Source: Heterobilharzia americana
Taxonomy: Eukaryota > Platyhelminthes > Trematoda > Strigeidida > Schistosomatidae
DNA: 64,000 nucleotides
Assembly (NCBI GenBank): GCA_944470555.2
Contig: OX104134.1
Location: forward strand, 55,853,890 to 55,917,889
Direction: 5' to 3'
Below, piece after piece: positions 59,301 to 64,000 of this stretch. Within the stretch, counting starts at the first letter, position 1, and each line of letters starts with the position of its first letter. The position numbers were made by a program, and so were the translations under genes. The notes beneath the pieces were generated by a model, which did no database searches, was not told the DNA's origin, and saw only the letters and a list, made by a program, of their open reading frames with translations.

Positions 59301-61990
59301 TTATTCGGTAATAGGTGTCTCAAGAAGGAATATTTTAAAAGACTGATGACTGCAGTAAAAGATAACCCATTTTTATCATCAACAATTCCGAAATAAACCT
59401 ATCGGAAGTGTCTAAATGTTTGTCTTAGGAATTATTAGCAGTTGTGATAACTTCATTCGATAATGGAAGAATCAAGAGAAATGTCGTTGTTGACTATGGA
59501 AATAAGATTTGAGGTCATTTTTACTACAGTTGAAAACTTTAACCTTTCTTGTATGCGAAGCTATCGTTAAATGAGCTTCAAGTCAGTATCCGTTTAGATA
59601 TATTACGTACGATGTATTTGTTCCTATTTGTTTACTGCAATGTTGTAGAAGTTTAACCATAAATTTCCTTTCCTGTGATACAGGGATGCTGTTCAATTGC
59701 AAATAAGGCTAAACGATTTCCAGCGTTAAAGTCCGATGGACCGCCGCCTGATGCCTATAATGTAGTATCACCATGGGGAGGTAAAAAACCAGACCCATGT
59801 GGTCTACTGTTTCCGCAGAAAGTGTTAAACCAGCTAACTGGTGAACCAGACTATAACACACGGTCAGTTTCTGTAAGTTATATGCAATTTTAGAATCATC
59901 ATTGATGTCAGATGTTTTTAAAATCAAATGGATATTATTTTATAAGTTGGAAACAATGTAATGAAAGGCTCATACTGTGATGCTTGAATTACATTTAACT
60001 AACTTATCATTTTTAGCACTGATTCACTCAAGATCACTTTACAACTCCAAAATTTAGCTAGAACTGGCTTTTATTCTTTTTAATTTGAGGAACTGATTGA
60101 CTTTGGCTACTAGTCTGTTTGATTTAAGTGTGATTTTATGCTGACAACCTTATGTAATAATAGCGGTATCAGAAGTGAGCATATAACCAAACTAGAAACA
60201 TTTTTTCAGGTTAAATTGCCCATCTAAAAAACGTTCAGTATTTCGTCTATCCTCAGTTATCACTAGAAAGTGAAATCAAAAATTAGTTTCTCGAACAAAC
60301 ATCACTCATAATGAATCTTTAGTAGTAATCAATATGTGTATATGGATGGAACTTTTGTGATCGATTGGTGTTACCTTTGCAAAGATATTTGTCTGAAAAT
60401 CACTAGCTGCTCCTAGTGTAGGCCATTTGTGAAATATTACGAGTTCAATATTCAACTGATTTCAGGTTGGAGACCATAGAGTTTAGAAATCACCTTGGAG
60501 AAAAATGTTTAGAACAATCAATTTTGATTTTAAATAAACTAAGGCGTTACTGCTTTGCCTACAACTAATCCTTTTCTTTTTCTGTATAAATATTTTGTTC
60601 TATAAATTTACTTAACATTTCATACAAAGAAACGATAAGCGATGTTTAAGGAAACTGAAAACATGACGCATTCGCATATCATTGGATGAAGTTGTCAGTT
60701 GTGTGCTTAAGCTTTGTACGAATGCTTTGATTAGAGTGTAATTACTAATGATCTTCATGATCGTTGTGTCAAAATATTCCCAGTTCAGATGTTTCATCGT
60801 TTGATTTCTTTCAATACATTTTGTGTAGCCTACAGTATGGGCTCAATTCGTTTTCTCTGGAACTCACAATATGTCAGAGAGAAGCCGATGGTAATTAAGT
60901 TTTAGAATTAAACAAGGTATTACGATTCCCTTCATTTTTTCAACTTCAGTTCTTGTTTCCTAATTTATGTTAGCCATTAAAAATAATGATGACATTCCTT
61001 TGAGTGGTCGGTTTTAATTAGATTTCCATGCAATACTGGATCGAAACACACTTTAGGTATAATAGTTCTTTTGTGCAACAAGCACCTTGTCTTTAAATCC
61101 CTCATTAGATAATTCAAATACGCTTTATTAACCTTTCAGTTTGTGAAAATGTAAAATAAAATTAAAAAAGTAAAAGTTATTCACAGTAGCACACAAACAG
61201 CACATGTATCCTTCAGAAATTCGATGAACTGCTCATATGAATGAAATCTTGTATCAGATCTCATTATTATACTTTACTGGTCAAAAGTTGTTTACAGGCT
61301 TCTCTGTGATGTACCCTTTTGAATTTGGTAGTAGGTGCTCATAGGCAATAGGCGTGATTGTCACTTGGAATGCATATCTTTTACGTTTGAAGTTTGTGTA
61401 ACTCACAAGTAGTACTTTATCTGTCATCACATAATTAGGGCATCACTTTAAACATACGTTGGTGCTATATAACTGTTAATATTTACATTTAGTCCATTCA
61501 TTTCATATAATTTTCATGAATATGAGGTGGTGCATTGCTCAACTTCATAACAGAAAGGTAGGATAACTGAGTAGAGACAATGAATTTTTTGATTTAGCTG
61601 GCTTTTCATAGTCGCGTAAGAAATACTTCTGTCTTTTGCTATTGATAACATCAAGTTATACTCAAATAAAACTCTGAGAGGAAAAGAATAGTATGATTTT
61701 GCTTTGGCTATTGACCTCAGTCATCTTAAGAGAGCCCTGTCGTTTGGAAGTAAATTGGTTCTTTGTGTATGGTATATTCCGTTTCAGTGTGACCGAATCC
61801 CTTATGTTCGATTTCGCGATGTACCAAGTATACCATCCGGCCAGTTTGTACACGGTTATGAAGAGGGTCCTGATGGAAGACTCCAACCCCAGTCGGGACC
61901 AAAAGAGATGAAACACTTGGACCAGCTTTCTATGGACCAACAAAAGATCCAGTCTTCACAAGATATAAGGGATGTGGGTGGTCTAGGAGT
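52524..61990 (+). CDS. STPG2-like sperm-tail PG-rich repeat protein, 5' part (exons 1-3)
   Basis: Exon 1 52,524-52,753, exon 2 59,684-59,872, exon 3 61,788-61,990; the gene continues beyond the window. Exon 1 begins MYDRQKRVFTFQEK and carries NIGPGSYYP and GYAPFESL. These match in order and spacing the start of STPG2 proteins as I recall them (MYDRAPRLL.., VGPGSYQVP, SYAPFLSL). Exon 2 reads GCCSIANKAKRFPALKSDGP, then DAYNVVSPWG, another PG-type repeat. Exon 3 reads IPYVRFRDVPSIPSGQFVHG, YEEGPDGRLQPQ. Exons 1-3 join in phase 0; exon 3 ends in phase 2 at AGT/GTAAGTT. Proteins with these repeats are associated with cilia/sperm tails. Exon 1 has an apparent 2-bp insertion (52,631-52,637) giving TAG after 37 codons. 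Confidence 0.8.
53317..53385. repeat. (TA)n microsatellite in intron 1
   Basis: About 69 bp of TA repeat. It lies directly 3' (on the minus strand) of a retroelement C-terminal coding remnant, so it may be the expanded simple-repeat tail of that element. Confidence 0.93.
53386..53570 (-). mobile_element. Non-LTR retrotransposon RT C-terminal fragment (in intron 1)
   Basis: The minus strand reads GKRRVGRPRVTWRRSCEEEM, then RASGLSLNQVQKISENRGHW and RRATEAYVP. This is the typical extreme C-terminus of RTE/BovB-type reverse transcriptases (GRP..TWRR..E.E....G..W.......R..WR). Only about 60 codons remain, followed by a TA-repeat tail. It differs from the HRLRWLGHVLRM-ending RTE copies in the palindrome, so it is another family or subfamily. 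Confidence 0.8.
57459..57550 (+). repeat. Dispersed repeat, copy 3 (in intron 1)
   Basis: Degenerate relative of 10,310-10,410: gagaaccactgaaacttt, then catttcgtcctagtgtgcaactcctca. Same orientation as the other two copies. Assigned by eye. Confidence 0.4.
59873..61787 (+). other. Intron 2 of the STPG2-like gene (1.9 kb)
   Basis: The donor GTAAGT follows TCT at 59,872 and the acceptor TTTCAG ends at 61,787. An alternative donor GTCAGT at 59,863 would shift exon 3 out of the conserved PYVRFRDVPSIPSG frame and is rejected. AT-rich, nothing else recognised. Confidence 0.7.
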
Positions 61991-64000
61991 GTAAGTTACT
62001 ACTTTTTTTCAAAACTTTCAATGTTAACTTAGGTTTCTAAAACAAGTCCTGTGACTGCTAACTATTCAGGTGTTCATACACTCAAACAGCCCTTCCAGCT
62101 TCAATTTTAGAAAATTCAACGTTTTACCACTCAGTCATTGAGCATAGTAATAGTTTTGCTTGTACTTCACATAATATTATTGATAACGCAAGCTTATTAG
62201 GATTTTTAGATACAAAATTATCAGTAGGTGAAAATAATGAAATAATGTCCAGTATTTTTGAAACCACGATAGTTTTCACATTAACCTGTATTCATCCTGA
62301 GATAACTGACGAAAACATTGGCCATGCTAAAAAAGAACAAGATTTTTATCGTTTAAGAAATATTTCTTTTCAGTGGTATTACTGTCAAGCTACATAGTCG
62401 CAAAATTTAAAGTTCAGATAATTGCACTACAGAGTTACTCGGTCAATACGTATATGATACAACTGGTAGTGGGAGCAGATTACTTTAAGTAAAATAAACA
62501 CTATCCGGTTCGGTTAACCAAAGGCAGGCAAAGTAAATGTTCAAGAACTCTTCCAGAATGGTGATGAGACCTTCAAGACCAAACCTCACAGCCCAGAGAA
62601 ATCCAGACCACCATCATCAACAACTTAATCCATGTATGAATACCTAAGTGAGTAAGATCATCTAACTCTTCGTGGCTTGTCTTTCAAGGTAATCTAAAGA
62701 ACTAAGCTGAACTACTCCTAAGGTCTATGTTTCCACCACCTATGCATAGCTGAAAGATTCGAAAAATATCGAATTACACTCAATAAACCTATCCACATAA
62801 CTTAAGCTTATTGTGGGAAATATAGTAATTTTAGCCGGATGCCCGACCCCTAATAAGAGAAACTGAGTTCTGACCGATGATCCATCGGTTAAAAATCAAG
62901 TGTCTAGACCAATCAGCCACAGATAAAATCACTAAAGTACTAGTTACATACTACTACTGAAAGCCTACTCTAATATTTGAAAGCATTCTGTGAAGCCTTC
63001 TTAACTTTGGCCTTAAAGGTATATTTTTCGGTTAATTTTGATTCATTTCACTGTATATATTTCAATTTGGTTATCATCAATTTACACTTTTCTGACAGTA
63101 CTTGGCTGTTATTTCACCTCATGAAATCAATTCTTTCTTTTTCAGAGACCCTTTTTCTATTCTGTAGGCTTCATCTAACCTGATAACCATCAGTTTTATC
63201 ATGTGTGGATTGACTGACCAACTCTCTATTGCAACTATCTGAAATTTTATAATTTACGACTGCGTAGCTTGACAGTATTACTGTAGATAAAAATCTTGTT
63301 ATTCACGTTGGTGAACAGATGGGCTCAAATCATTAGCTAAAGCGATCGATGCTTTTTTATCATTGTTTATACTGTTATGTTTTGGTTTGCTTGTGGTTGT
63401 TTTTAAGATAGTTGGGCTTGAACCACAAGATTGCGAACATACTTGTTTGCGACTATTCCAAAAATAACCTGGAAATCTATTGCTATAGTTTAGAATGAGC
63501 ACTTTTTTGGTATACAGGGGGCTAACTACTACTTTATGCTAATAAAGCACCTGTTATTCGATGATGATGATAATTAACAGAATAAGTTTACTTTAGGAGT
63601 ATTTGTTAATGCCCAAAAGTGTTCAGAAACCAACAAAATTTTAAAAATAGTTAATGCATAGTTCGAAAGAGTTGCTTCAAGGTAAGTAATGCTAGTTAAG
63701 TGTGGATTAACTTGTGTACCACTATACTGTAGCTTGAGGTTCGGAGAATTTCCTTCTTAATTCTGCAGAATCTTTCAATAATTCAGTAATTTTTGAAAAC
63801 AATTTTGTAACTCACTTTTCATTCTAGTGGATGTAACCTTACTCTAAAGAACCGACTGAAACTAACGTATACTGAAGAAAATAGAATATCAGTGGTAGGA
63901 GCTCATTTGCACTCATTGGATTCTTCTCAGGGCTCAAATGATTAAAGTGATCAAAGACATATCAGTCTACAATTTAAATACATAGTTATTTAACATTTGC
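61991..64000 (+). other. Intron 3 (partial) of the STPG2-like gene
   Basis: It begins GTAAGTT. No convincing exon 4 with a PG-rich repeat was found before the window ends. A short open stretch after ttcattctag (63,829) could be spliced in frame for about 30 codons but has no PG repeat and is not called. AT-rich sequence otherwise. Confidence 0.5.

Larger units (their letters stand above)
52754..59683 (+). other. Intron 1 of the STPG2-like gene (6.9 kb)
   Basis: The intron runs from AAG/GCAAGT (52,754) to GTGATACAG (59,683). The GC donor fits the GC-AG consensus at positions 3-6; the alternative AAA/GTGAAG at 52,748 also keeps phase 0 but is weaker. The intron holds an old retroelement 3' end and TA microsatellite (53,317-53,563) and a decayed dispersed repeat (57,459-57,550). 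Otherwise it is featureless AT-rich DNA. Confidence 0.7.

Noticed and set aside
59863..59872. Alternative exon 2 donor CGG/GTCAGT-like site at 59,863
   Set aside because: It would put exon 3 in a frame that loses the conserved PYVRFRDVPSIPSG sequence.
63829..63890. Possible fourth STPG2-like exon after ttcattctag
   Set aside because: It can be read in phase for about 30 codons but shows no PG repeat or similarity that I can recognise.

Overview
The window looks like trematode (blood fluke, Schistosoma-type) nuclear DNA. It is AT-rich and gene-poor, and it is packed with non-LTR retrotransposons of the RTE type (like schistosome SR2/Perere-3) and the CR1 type (like SR1). It also holds a Ty3/gypsy element with CsRn1/Boudicca-like features and a gene with introns of only 32 and 35 nt. 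No bacterial-style operon, CRISPR array, rRNA or tRNA was recognised. Species assignment is inference.

Layout. 1-3.8 kb: no gene seen. 3.8-10.3 kb: an old plus-strand RTE copy (A) split by a second old minus-strand RTE copy (B) plus a (TA)n/(GA)n tract; A's homology resumes where it stopped. 10,549-26,900 and 34,639-46,760: the two arms of a large inverted repeat (16.35 and 12.12 kb) around a 7.7-kb spacer. From the outside inwards each arm holds unassigned sequence, old RTE fragments, a CR1-like fragment, RTE element(s), a gene-free stretch and, next to the spacer, a complete small bZIP gene resembling ATF4. The spacer holds a degenerate 6.5-kb Ty3/gypsy element with two 240-bp LTRs and a 4-bp target duplication.

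The arms are nearly identical except at the RTE locus. The left arm has two RTE elements, each with its own target-site duplication (ATGTTTTACA; AAAATTTCAGAT). The right arm has one, carrying the 5' flank of one left element and the 3' flank of the other, which is what recombination between the two left-type copies would leave.

46.8-49.7 kb: unassigned, repeat-like. 49.7-52.4 kb: a 5'-truncated CR1-like element with an intact 615-codon reverse transcriptase frame. 52.5-64 kb: the 5' part of a host gene on the plus strand, recognised as an STPG2-like (sperm-tail PG-rich repeat) gene. Three exons are visible. The first carries an apparent 2-bp TA insertion that breaks the frame, and its first intron probably uses a GC donor.

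The two host genes (bZIP pair and STPG2-like) are not evidently linked in function. Everything else is transposon sequence or unassigned DNA.
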